The notes under the pieces are model-generated. The model was not told the origin of the DNA and did no database searches. It was given only the letters and a program-made list of their open reading frames with translations. A stretch of DNA of 23,253 nt from an uncultured Clostridia bacterium (GTDB lineage: Bacteria > Bacillota > Clostridia > Christensenellales > Borkfalkiaceae). Location: positions 1 through 23,253 of the forward strand of contig CAMAHZ010000005.1 of assembly GCA_945834965.1 (NCBI GenBank). Reading direction: 5' to 3'. Made by a program: the position numbers and the translations under genes. Positions 7,204-17,826 of the stretch are shown here, piece by piece. Numbering within the stretch: the first letter of the stretch is position 1; each line of letters opens with the position of its first letter.

Positions 7204-8112
7204 ATGCCTATCGTTATTGATAAACAACTACCTGCCTATTCCATACTAACGGGCGAAAGAATTTTCGTTATGGATAAAGACAGGGCAAGCCTACAGGACA
7301 TTCGCCCCATAGAGATTGCTATATTAAACCTTATGCCCACCAAGGAGACGACGGAAACTCAGTTTATGAGACTTTTATCCAACTCTCCCTTGCAGGTAAA
7401 CGTTACCTTAGTGCGCACCGCAAGCTATAACCCCACCCACACGGGGCAGGAATATTTGGACAGGTTTTATAAGGGCTTTGACGAAATAGTAGACAAAAAG
7501 TTCGACGGTATGATTATCACGGGTGCGCCCGTAGAAGATATGGAATTTGAAGACGTTGCCTACTGGGACGAATTAGTCAAGATTTTTGAGTGGACTAAGA
7601 CCAACGTAACTTCTACCCTGTTCATTTGCTGGGGCGCTCAGGCGGCGTTGCACTATTTTTACGGAATAAAGAAGTACCGCCTTAAGGAAAAATGCTTTGG
7701 CATTTTTGCACACCAACGCATTTTCGACGGCGAGATTGAACCGCTTATGCGCGGCATTTCAGACGAGTTCCATATGCCGCACTCAAGGCACACGATTATT
7801 TATGCAGACGACATTAAAAAGTGCGATAACCTTAAAATTCTTGCCTACTCTAAAAGGGCAGGCGCAAGCATAATTAAGAGCAGGGACAATAGGCAGGTGT
7901 TCGTAACGGGACATATGGAGTACGACAGGGACACCTTAAAGCGCGAATACGAGCGCGATAAGGCTAAGGGATTGCCCATTAAGCCGCCTGCAAACTACTT
8001 TGCGGATAAGGAGATGACTAAGGTCAAGATGAACTGGTCGTCGACTTCTAATCTGTTCTATATTAACTGGCTTAACTACTACGTATATCAGGTTACGCCC
8101 TACGTATTATAA
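7204..8112 (+). CDS. metA: homoserine O-acetyltransferase, MetA family
   Basis: MetA activates homoserine by O-acylation, the first committed step of methionine synthesis. From ATG 7204 the protein has 302 residues, and the catalytic cysteine falls at Cys142 (FICWGAQAALH), its standard number in this family. The catalytic His-Glu pair is at 237 and 239 (GHMEYDRDTL). Residue 111, which is known to set acyl-CoA choice (Gly for succinyl, Glu for acetyl), is Glu in TGAPVEDMEFE. I therefore infer acetyl-CoA use, which fits the O-acetylhomoserine-using neighbour just upstream. A longer reading from TTG 7162 would start inside a hairpin and spoil the conserved numbering, so it was rejected. The ribosome binding site is weak (a purine run, GGAAAAGAAAG). 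Confidence 0.94.
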   Translation: MPIVIDKQLPAYSILTGERIFVMDKDRASLQDIRPIEIAILNLMPTKETTETQFMRLLSNSPLQVNVTLVRTASYNPTHTGQEYLDRFYKGFDEIVDKKFDGMIITGAPVEDMEFEDVAYWDELVKIFEWTKTNVTSTLFICWGAQAALHYFYGIKKYRLKEKCFGIFAHQRIFDGEIEPLMRGISDEFHMPHSRHTIIYADDIKKCDNLKILAYSKRAGASIIKSRDNRQVFVTGHMEYDRDTLKREYERDKAKGLPIKPPANYFADKEMTKVKMNWSSTSNLFYINWLNYYVYQVTPYVL

Positions 8113-8147
8113 TTGATATTTCGGCGTATTATAGTTTGAGGTGACAA

Positions 8148-9095
8148 ATGGTTAAAGCCAAAGAGTTTATTTTTAATATGCTTAAGGGCGGCGCAATAGG
8201 CTTGGCAATGATTATCCCCGGGGTTTCGGGCGGAACGCTTGCCGTGCTTTTGGGCGTTTACGACAAGATTATTGAGAGCATTAGCGGACTGTTTAAAAAC
8301 TTTAAAAAGAGCTTTTTATTTTTACTGCCCATACTGCTCGGTGCGATTTTGGCGTTTGCGGCGCTCTATTACCCCTTAAAATACGCTCTGCAGTACGCAC
8401 CCTTCCCCACCATTATGCTGTTTGCAGGCTTTATGTTGGGGAGCTGCCCCGATATGATTTGGGGTGCAAAAAAGGACGGGTTTAAGAAGTTTGATATTGC
8501 GTCCGTGCTTATCCCCCTTGCGGTGGTCGTAGGCATTTGCTTTATACCTAATATGGGCAACGTTGACTTAAGCTCTGCTATGCCCTGGCACGGATATTTA
8601 GTGCTTGCCGTTATGGGCGTTTTAGCGAGCTGTGCGCTCGTCGTGCCCGGTATAAGCGGCTCTATGCTAATGCTGATTTTCGGCTATTACGAGCCGTTGC
8701 TTAGTATGATTTCGGCACTACGCACCGACTTCGGTCATTCTCTCTTAGTGCTTGCAATCTTCGCCTTGGGCGTCGTGGTCGGCTTCTTTACCATAGCAAG
8801 GCTTATGAAACTGCTATTAAACAAGTACCGTCGCTCTACTATGTGGGCAATCGTGGGCTTTGTACTCGGGTCAATCCCTGCGGTTATTATAACCTTCTTC
8901 CACGAATACGGCGTAGCTTATTTAGATACTTTGCAGATTTGTTTGGGCGTGGCAACCTTTATTATAGGCGGCGTGGCAACCTTCTTTATTGCACGCATTG
9001 CCGAAAAGAAAAAGGCTCAGCCGCAGACTGAGACGGTTGAGACGGTTGAAACGGCTGAAACAGCCCAAATATCCGATGATAAGCCGCAAGAATAA
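8148..9095 (+). CDS. DUF368 membrane protein, PopT-type undecaprenyl-phosphate translocase
   Basis: This is a polytopic membrane protein of the DUF368 family. Members (PopT) have been identified as translocases that return the lipid carrier undecaprenyl phosphate to the cytoplasmic face of the membrane. The 315 residues hold two copies of the family motif: IIPGVSGGTLAVLLGVYD at about 22-39, and VVPGISGSMLMLIFGYYE at about 165-182, consistent with an internally duplicated fold. The last 35 or so residues are polar, with a short TETVETVETAET repeat encoded by near-identical 9-bp units. An AGGTGA site precedes the ATG. A strong terminator follows. Nothing links it to the methionine genes beside it. 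The family call is firm; the lipid-transport role is by homology. Confidence 0.88.
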   Translation: MVKAKEFIFNMLKGGAIGLAMIIPGVSGGTLAVLLGVYDKIIESISGLFKNFKKSFLFLLPILLGAILAFAALYYPLKYALQYAPFPTIMLFAGFMLGSCPDMIWGAKKDGFKKFDIASVLIPLAVVVGICFIPNMGNVDLSSAMPWHGYLVLAVMGVLASCALVVPGISGSMLMLIFGYYEPLLSMISALRTDFGHSLLVLAIFALGVVVGFFTIARLMKLLLNKYRRSTMWAIVGFVLGSIPAVIITFFHEYGVAYLDTLQICLGVATFIIGGVATFFIARIAEKKKAQPQTETVETVETAETAQISDDKPQE

Positions 9096-9110
9096 ATTTA
9101 TTAAAACGCG

Positions 9111-9147
9111 ATTAGCCCGCACATATGTGCGGGCTAATTTGTTTTTT
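9111..9147 (+). terminator. strong intrinsic terminator after the DUF368 gene
   Basis: ATTAGCCCGCACAT (9111-9124) and ATGTGCGGGCTAAT (9125-9138) form a perfect 28-bp palindrome, in practice a 12-bp stem with an ATAT loop. It is followed by TTGTTTTTT. It ends the + strand genes before the convergent rpoC operon, and the A-rich left flank could let it act on the opposite strand as well. Confidence 0.92.
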
Positions 9148-9155
9148 AGGTTGAT

Positions 9156-9256
9156 ATTAAGGTGATAATTTAATTCAAACTCTATCGTCACGAGCTTTGG
9201 CTCGTGACACTTTCCCTATTCTTTAGGGAAAGCAAGATTAAGGTGCAAATTTAATT
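9156..9256. repeat. 20-bp direct repeats flanking a 61-bp twin-hairpin segment
   Basis: Positions 9156-9175 and 9237-9256 are the same 20-bp sequence with two adjacent differences (GGTGAT versus GGTGCA in the middle). They are 81 bp apart and enclose 61 bp that hold the two hairpins listed separately. The right copy includes the stop codon of the minus-strand gene ending at 9251. The arrangement could be a small non-autonomous element with its duplicated target, or a local tandem duplication. Confidence 0.6.
9187..9232 (-). terminator. two tandem perfect hairpins downstream of the rpoC operon
   Basis: GTCACGAGC (9187-9195) and GCTCGTGAC (9200-9208) form a 9-bp stem with a TTTG loop. CTTTCCCTA (9210-9218) and TAGGGAAAG (9224-9232) form another 9-bp stem with a 5-nt loop. 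They directly follow the 3' end of the minus-strand operon, but neither is followed by a good U-tract on either strand. A role in 3' end formation or RNA stability is therefore only possible. Confidence 0.5.
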
Positions 9257-9583
9257 ATTGAGCGACTCTTTTACGTTTTTACAGCAGGCTGAAATAATCT
9301 GCAAGCACTCGTCTAAAAGCGAGTTCGCTTCCTTATCAAGCTTTTTCGTTTTGATTGCGTCGTTGATTATTACCGCTCCGTAGTTAAATGCGGAGAACAG
9401 GTTTTTGAGCATAGGCTGCTGCTCTTCGTACGATTTTCCGCTTACGACGAAATAGTCGTACACCGCCTGTATTTTTACGCCAAGCTCTTTAAACTGCGAA
9501 ACGTTGCGCGTTGCGGCAATCTCTTCCGCTTTATTTTGCACCTTTTCTAATAGGTCGCAAAGCCTTAAATCTTCAAAATCCAT
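9251..9583 (-). CDS. small helical protein of unknown function, downstream of rpoC
   Basis: I do not recognise this 110-residue protein. It has no signal peptide and no membrane segment, and appears to be all alpha-helical, with amphipathic stretches around 5-30, 33-46, 52-78 and 84-107. Four cysteines (one near the N-terminus and three in CLQIISACC near the C-terminus) are not arranged as a zinc site. It is considered real because an AAAAGG ribosome binding site lies just before the ATG, its codon use matches the neighbours, and it lies 54 bp after rpoC on the same strand, with no promoter in the gap. A hairpin between rpoC and this gene may lower its expression. A link to RNA polymerase is only suggested by position. 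Confidence 0.75.
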   Translation of the reverse strand: MDFEDLRLCDLLEKVQNKAEEIAATRNVSQFKELGVKIQAVYDYFVVSGKSYEEQQPMLKNLFSAFNYGAVIINDAIKTKKLDKEANSLLDECLQIISACCKNVKESLNN

Positions 9584-9597
9584 ATCTTACCTTTTTT

Positions 9598-9625
9598 AAA
9601 GGGGGAGACTTAAATCTCCCCCTTT
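9598..9625. terminator. 11-bp GC-rich hairpin between rpoC and the small downstream gene
   Basis: AAAGGGGGAGA (9598-9608) and TCTCCCCCTTT (9615-9625) pair perfectly over a 6-nt loop. In the rpoC direction only three U residues follow, so termination would be partial, and the downstream gene's ribosome binding site comes right after. On the + strand a T-rich stretch (ATTTGTTTTATTTTA) follows, so it could stop antisense transcription entering rpoC. Confidence 0.65.
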
Positions 9626-9637
9626 ATTTGTTTTATT

Positions 9638-13342
<3,705 letters not shown>

Positions 13343-13358
13343 TTATATTACCTCCCGC

Positions 13359-16300
13359 TTAGTCGTTATCCTCGTCGTCTTCGTCGAACAACGTGAACTT
13401 ATCGCCCAAGTCGTCGTCGCCGAAATCGTCCATATCGTCGTCGCTGAACAAGTCTTTGCCGCTGAATTCGTCTTCGTCGTCACCTTCGTCAAACAGCGAG
13501 ATATCGCCGAACTCTTCGTCCTCTTCTTCGCCGTGAGAAGTGAGTTCCAACTCTTCTTCGGGAAGTTCCTTTTCCTTGTCCTCTTGTTCCCTTGCCTTTG
13601 CGTTGGGAATAGCTTCGTCGTCTTCGTCAAGCTCGTGAATAATAAGCTCTTCACCGCTTTCGGTGAGTACCTTAACGTCGAGTGCGAGAGACTGAAGTTC
13701 CTTTAAAAGCACCTTGAACGCTTCGGGAATACCGGGTTCGGAAATGTTGTTACCCTTAACGATTGATTCGTAGGTCTTTACACGACCGACGATATCGTCT
13801 GACTTAACGGTGAGAATTTCCTGCAAGATGTGCGCCGCGCCGTATGCTTCCAACGCCCAAACTTCCATTTCGCCGAAACGCTGACCGCCGAACTGAGCTT
13901 TACCGCCAAGGGGCTGCTGAGTTACCAAGCTGTAAGGACCTATGGACCTTGCGTGAATCTTATCGTCGACAAGGTGGATAAGTTTAATCATATACTGTAC
14001 GCCGACGGTTACCCTGTTTTCGAAAGGTTCGCCCGTTCTGCCGTCGTACACCTGAATTTTACCGTCGACCGCACCTTCGGGGTTGACGATGTTGTTCTCT
14101 TTAAATAACTGCTTAATATCCTGCTCGGTTGCGCCGTCAAATACGGGGGTTGCAATCTTCCAGCCGAGCTGTTTGCAGACTAAACCTAAGTGAACTTCGA
14201 GCACCTGACCGATATTCATACGGGAAGGCACGCCAAGGGGGTTTAATAAAATCTGCAAAGGAGTACCGTCTGCAAGGAAGGGCATGTCCGCCTGGGGCAA
14301 TACTCTTGAAATGACGCCCTTGTTACCGTGACGGCCTGCCATCTTATCGCCGACCTGAATCTTTCTCTTCTGTGCGATATATACGCGTACTAACTTAGAT
14401 ACGCCGGGGGAAAGTTCGTCTTTGTTCTCTCTGGTGAACACCTTGACGTCTACGACGATACCGCCTTCACCGTGGGGAACTTTTAACGAAGTATCCCTTA
14501 CTTCCCTTGCCTTATCGCCGAAGATTGCACGGAGAAGTCTCTCTTCGGGGGTAAGCTCGGTTTCGCCCTTAGGGGTAACCTTACCGACGAGAATATCGCC
14601 GGGGTGAACTTCCGCACCGATACGGATAATACCGTTTTCGTCCAAATCTTTAAGTGCGTCTTCGCCGACGTTGGGGATATCTCTGGTTATTTCTTCAGGT
14701 CCTAACTTGGTGTCCCTTGCTTCGGTTTCGTGTTCTTCGATATGAATAGAAGTGAACACGTCGTCCTGAACGAGCTTTTCGGAAATAAGGATTGCGTCTT
14801 CGTAGTTGTAGCCTTCCCATTCCATATAGCCGATTAAGATATTTTTACCGAGTGCAAGCTCGCCGTTGCTGGTTGCGGGACCGTCGGCAATTATTTCGTT
14901 CTTTTCAACCCTGTCGCCCGTGTTGACGATAGGTCTCTGGTTCAAGCAGGTGTTCTGGTTAGAACGCTCGAACTTCTTTAATTTATATTCGGTAACTAAA
15001 CCGTTGTCTTCCCTAATCTTAATTAAATCGGACGTGCTGCCGACTACGACGCCGGCTTCCTTTGCACGGACGATTACGCCGCTGTCGCGTGCGATTGCCG
15101 CTTCGATACCCGTTGCAACGATAGCGTTTTCCGTCTTCATAAGGGGAACTGCCTGACGCTGCATGTTCGAGCCCATCAACGCACGGTTGGTATCGTCGTT
15201 TTCAAGGAAGGGAATAAGTGCGGTTGCAACTGAAACGAGCTGCTTAGGGCTGACGTCCATATAATCCATATGGTCGGGGGTCATCTGGGTAATTAAATCC
15301 TGATGACGGCAGCCGACTCTGGCGTTGGTAAAGTGACCGTTTTCGTCCAAAGGTTCGTTTGCCTGTGCAACGACGTATTTATCTTCTTCGTCTGCGGTGA
15401 GATAATCAACGTGGTCGGTTACGGTTGCTACGCCGTTTTCGTCCTTAATAACCTTTCTGTAAGGGCTCATAATAAAGCCGTATTCGTTTACCTTAGAGAA
15501 GGTTGCAAGCGAAGAGATAAGACCGATGTTCTGACCTTCGGGGGTTTCGATAGGACACAATCTGCCGTAGTGCGAGTGGTGAACGTCACGAACTTCAAAG
15601 GTTGCTCTGTCACGGTTTAAACCGCCGGGACCGAGTGCGGAAAGCTTACGCTTGTGGGTAAGTTCTGCCGCAGGGTTGGTCTGGTCCATGAACTGAGAGA
15701 GCTGAGACGAACCGAAGAATTCCCTGATAACTGCCGATACGGGACGAACGTTTACAAGCCCTGAAGGGGTAACTTCCATTGCGTCCTGCGTTGCCATTCT
15801 CTCTTTGATAAGCTTTTCAAGACGGGAAATGCCTATGCGGAGCTGGTTGGTTAATAGCTCGCCGACCGAACGTACGCGGCGGTTGCCCAAGTGGTCGATA
15901 TTGTCGATAGTGCCGATGCCGTACTGCAAATCGATGTTGGAAGAGATTGCGGCAACGATATCGTCTACCGTGATGTGCTTGTGGCACAATTTTTCGATAA
16001 TGGGTTTAATGGTCTTCTTTTCGTCGGAATCGAGCGTTTCCTTATCGCTTGCAAGAAGCGCAACGAACGCCTTACATGCTTCAACGAACTTAATTCTCTG
16101 GTCGCGGCGCTTTTCGCGGTTCTTCTTCTCTTCGGGCTTTTCGTCCTCGGTTTCTTCGACTTCAACCGTGTAGTAAAGTGCGTTAATTCTATCCAGATAC
16201 TTTGCGGCAACTTCTTCGCAGGAAGCGGTTTCACATTCCTTAGCGATTTCGTTGCAGAATACGAAGTTAGGATAATATACGGTGGGAAGAAGCCCGAAAA

Positions 16301-17393
16301 TCTTGGGGTTCTTATCGGAAAGAGCAGACCAGTTTACGCTGTAGTTACCGATAATCTTGTGCTTGATTTCGCCCTGCTCAGGGTCGTTGACCCAAACGCG
16401 GACTGCGTTAGCACCGTCGATATTTACGCCTGCGTCCTGAATTTTTACAGCCAACTCTTCGGAGACGATTTCGCCTGCGGTTGCGATAATTTCGCCCGTT
16501 TCAGGGTTTAATACGTCTTCTGCAAGCTTGCAGCCGGGAAGGCGGTAAGCCAAGTTGAGCTTTTTGTTGAACTTATATCTGCCGACCTTAACCACGTCGT
16601 AACGTCTGGGGTCGAAGAATAAGTTGTTAAGGTGCTGCCTTACGGAAGCTTCGGTGGGGACTTCGCCGGGGCGGAGCTTTCTATAAAGCTCTACCAAGCC
16701 GTCGCCTTCGGACTTAGTGGTATCCTTTGCGATAGTGTTCTTTATCATCTTGTCGGAATCGAACAAGTCTAATAAGTACTTATCGGAACCAAAGCCCAAA
16801 GCCCTTAAAAGTACGGTAGAGCAGATTTTACGCTTTCTGTCTACGTGTACCCACTGCACGCCCTGTGCGTCCTGCTCGAACTCAAGCCATGCGCCCCTGT
16901 TGGGAATTACGGTCGTGCCGTACATTTCCTTACCGGTCTTGTCCCTTTCCATAGCGTTGTAGCTGCCGGGGGAACGGACGAGCTGAGATACGATTACACG
17001 CTCTGCGCCGTTGATGATGAACGAACCGGAATCGGTCATCTTGGGGAAATCGCCCATAAAGACGTCGGATTCGATAATTTCGTCCTTTACTTTGTTGACG
17101 AGCCTTACCCTTACGTGAAGGGGAAGAGCGTAGGTTGCGTCGCGGTTGCGGCACTCCTTCTCGTCATACTTAGGTTTTTCGTCAAACCAGTGGTCGAGGA
17201 AATACAATTCGAAGTGGTCCGAATAGTCGGTAATGGGCGAGAAATCTTCAAAGACTTCGCCTATACCTTCCTCAATGAAAGTGCGATAGCTCGCTTTCTG
17301 AATCTCAACCAAGTCAGGAATGTCGATGACTTCGTTAATCTTGCCGAACTTACGCCTTTCGGTCTTGCCATACTTGTGAATCGGTAAATTCAT
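13359..17393 (-). CDS. rpoB: DNA-directed RNA polymerase subunit beta, with long insertion and acidic tail
   Basis: RpoB forms one pincer of RNA polymerase and binds rifampicin. At 1344 residues it is longer than usual for Bacillota (about 1180-1240). The extra length lies in a charged segment at about 351-470, before HITVDDIVAAISSNIDLQYG, and in a C-terminal tail at about 1254-1344 made mostly of Asp and Glu. The core motifs are intact: rifampicin region FFGSSQLSQFMDQ (559-571) and HKRKLSALGPGGL (580-592), then CPIETPEGQNIGLI, KMAGRHGNKGVIS and the C-terminal AYGAAHILQEILTVKSDD. At the position of E. coli Arg529 there is Lys583. The start is supported by AAAGGAG 12 nt upstream. No rplJ-rplL genes precede it; instead a 300-nt leader starts from a consensus promoter. 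Confidence 0.98.
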   Translation of the reverse strand: MNLPIHKYGKTERRKFGKINEVIDIPDLVEIQKASYRTFIEEGIGEVFEDFSPITDYSDHFELYFLDHWFDEKPKYDEKECRNRDATYALPLHVRVRLVNKVKDEIIESDVFMGDFPKMTDSGSFIINGAERVIVSQLVRSPGSYNAMERDKTGKEMYGTTVIPNRGAWLEFEQDAQGVQWVHVDRKRKICSTVLLRALGFGSDKYLLDLFDSDKMIKNTIAKDTTKSEGDGLVELYRKLRPGEVPTEASVRQHLNNLFFDPRRYDVVKVGRYKFNKKLNLAYRLPGCKLAEDVLNPETGEIIATAGEIVSEELAVKIQDAGVNIDGANAVRVWVNDPEQGEIKHKIIGNYSVNWSALSDKNPKIFGLLPTVYYPNFVFCNEIAKECETASCEEVAAKYLDRINALYYTVEVEETEDEKPEEKKNREKRRDQRIKFVEACKAFVALLASDKETLDSDEKKTIKPIIEKLCHKHITVDDIVAAISSNIDLQYGIGTIDNIDHLGNRRVRSVGELLTNQLRIGISRLEKLIKERMATQDAMEVTPSGLVNVRPVSAVIREFFGSSQLSQFMDQTNPAAELTHKRKLSALGPGGLNRDRATFEVRDVHHSHYGRLCPIETPEGQNIGLISSLATFSKVNEYGFIMSPYRKVIKDENGVATVTDHVDYLTADEEDKYVVAQANEPLDENGHFTNARVGCRHQDLITQMTPDHMDYMDVSPKQLVSVATALIPFLENDDTNRALMGSNMQRQAVPLMKTENAIVATGIEAAIARDSGVIVRAKEAGVVVGSTSDLIKIREDNGLVTEYKLKKFERSNQNTCLNQRPIVNTGDRVEKNEIIADGPATSNGELALGKNILIGYMEWEGYNYEDAILISEKLVQDDVFTSIHIEEHETEARDTKLGPEEITRDIPNVGEDALKDLDENGIIRIGAEVHPGDILVGKVTPKGETELTPEERLLRAIFGDKAREVRDTSLKVPHGEGGIVVDVKVFTRENKDELSPGVSKLVRVYIAQKRKIQVGDKMAGRHGNKGVISRVLPQADMPFLADGTPLQILLNPLGVPSRMNIGQVLEVHLGLVCKQLGWKIATPVFDGATEQDIKQLFKENNIVNPEGAVDGKIQVYDGRTGEPFENRVTVGVQYMIKLIHLVDDKIHARSIGPYSLVTQQPLGGKAQFGGQRFGEMEVWALEAYGAAHILQEILTVKSDDIVGRVKTYESIVKGNNISEPGIPEAFKVLLKELQSLALDVKVLTESGEELIIHELDEDDEAIPNAKAREQEDKEKELPEEELELTSHGEEEDEEFGDISLFDEGDDEDEFSGKDLFSDDDMDDFGDDDLGDKFTLFDEDDEDND

Positions 17394-17542
17394 TAAACGG
17401 TTTTACTCCTTTACTTTGTTCTATCACGTGTTTGGCGATTATGCGTATATATCTTTTCACCGCAAAAAATCTAACGTTACCAAATTTAAATCGGGGTTGG
17501 GTCGAAATAATTTTTTCAACCGTCTTGACAAAATTCCGCCGC

Positions 17543-17556
17543 AAAAAAATTTTTTT
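17543..17556. other. A7T7 tract in the rpoB leader
   Basis: Seven A followed by seven T form a perfect AT-only palindrome about 150 bp downstream of the rpoB transcription start. Such tracts bend DNA and can favour polymerase slippage. No function is shown here. Confidence 0.3.
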
Positions 17557-17581
17557 ACTTGAAAGAATTATGCCCACGCCC

Positions 17582-17610
17582 TTTACATTTTATATTATAT
17601 AGTGTATAAT
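17582..17610 (+). promoter_or_regulatory. sigma-A-type promoter for the rqcP-DUF1538-PII-ispDF-radA operon
   Basis: TTTACA (17582-17587) and TATAAT (17605-17610) are 17 bp apart. Transcription would start near 17617, about 210 nt before the rqcP ATG, and the transcript would cross the rpoB promoter at 17708-17736. No better + strand promoter was seen between here and rqcP. Confidence 0.65.
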
Positions 17611-17707
17611 TTTAACGCAAATGCGACTTGATTTGCCAACGATTTTGCCCTAAAGAATAAGGTGAAATAGGCAAAAAGTGCATAAAACGCATTGTAATAT
17701 AGGTTAA

Positions 17708-17736
17708 ATTATATTACTTATAAAACTTGCTGTCAA
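17708..17736 (-). promoter_or_regulatory. perfect-consensus promoter of rpoBC
   Basis: Read on the minus strand, TTGACA (17736-17731) and TATAAT (17713-17708) are full consensus hexamers with the optimal 17-bp spacer. The start of transcription should be near 17701, giving rpoB a leader of about 308 nt. A very strong core promoter fits the demand for RNA polymerase and suggests control by a downstream step or by the opposing promoter. Confidence 0.88.
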
Positions 17737-17771
17737 GTCATTTTTTTTATTTTGCAAATTTAATTTAAAAA

Positions 17772-17811
17772 AGCCCCTTTTATGGTTGAAAATACGATTA
17801 AAAAAGGGGTT
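17772..17811 (+). promoter_or_regulatory. hairpin just upstream of the rqcP start
   Basis: AGCCCCTTTT (17772-17781) pairs with AAAAGGGGTT starting at 17802, a 10-bp stem including one G-U pair and a 20-nt loop. The right arm contains GGGG at 17806-17809, the only G-rich ribosome-binding-like sequence near the rqcP start. It sits 17 nt from the ATG, further than usual. The stem could lower translation of the first gene in the operon. Confidence 0.35.
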
Positions 17812-17826
17812 AAAAAGTTTGGTATT

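Larger units (their letters stand above)
17394..17826. promoter_or_regulatory. 433-bp divergent regulatory region between rpoB and rqcP
   Basis: This is the only gene-free stretch longer than 300 bp. It is AT-rich, and no tRNA or recognisable riboswitch was seen. It holds the rpoB promoter on the minus strand, a + strand promoter for the rqcP operon, an A7T7 tract at 17543-17556, the rpoB ribosome binding site (CTCCTTT on the + strand at 17406-17412), and a hairpin around the rqcP start. The two promoters point towards each other, so the first parts of the two leaders are complementary. A 12-bp match (CCCTAAAGAATA, 17648-17659) to the hairpin at 9217-9228, in inverted orientation, is also present. 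Confidence 0.7.

Noticed and set aside
9029..9065. Short 9-bp tandem repeats at the end of the DUF368 gene
   Set aside because: They encode a polar TETVETVETAET tail in frame and look like ordinary replication-slippage repeats, not a mobile or regulatory element.
15891..16511. A 206-codon antisense open reading frame over the RpoB insertion
   Set aside because: It is a shadow of the conserved coding strand; the sense strand is certain and no start signal was found.
17612..17692. A 26-codon open reading frame on the minus strand starting 8 nt after the predicted rpoB transcription start
   Set aside because: It has no ribosome binding site, no amino-acid bias typical of an attenuator peptide, and no following terminator; an ORF this short is expected by chance in a 300-nt leader.
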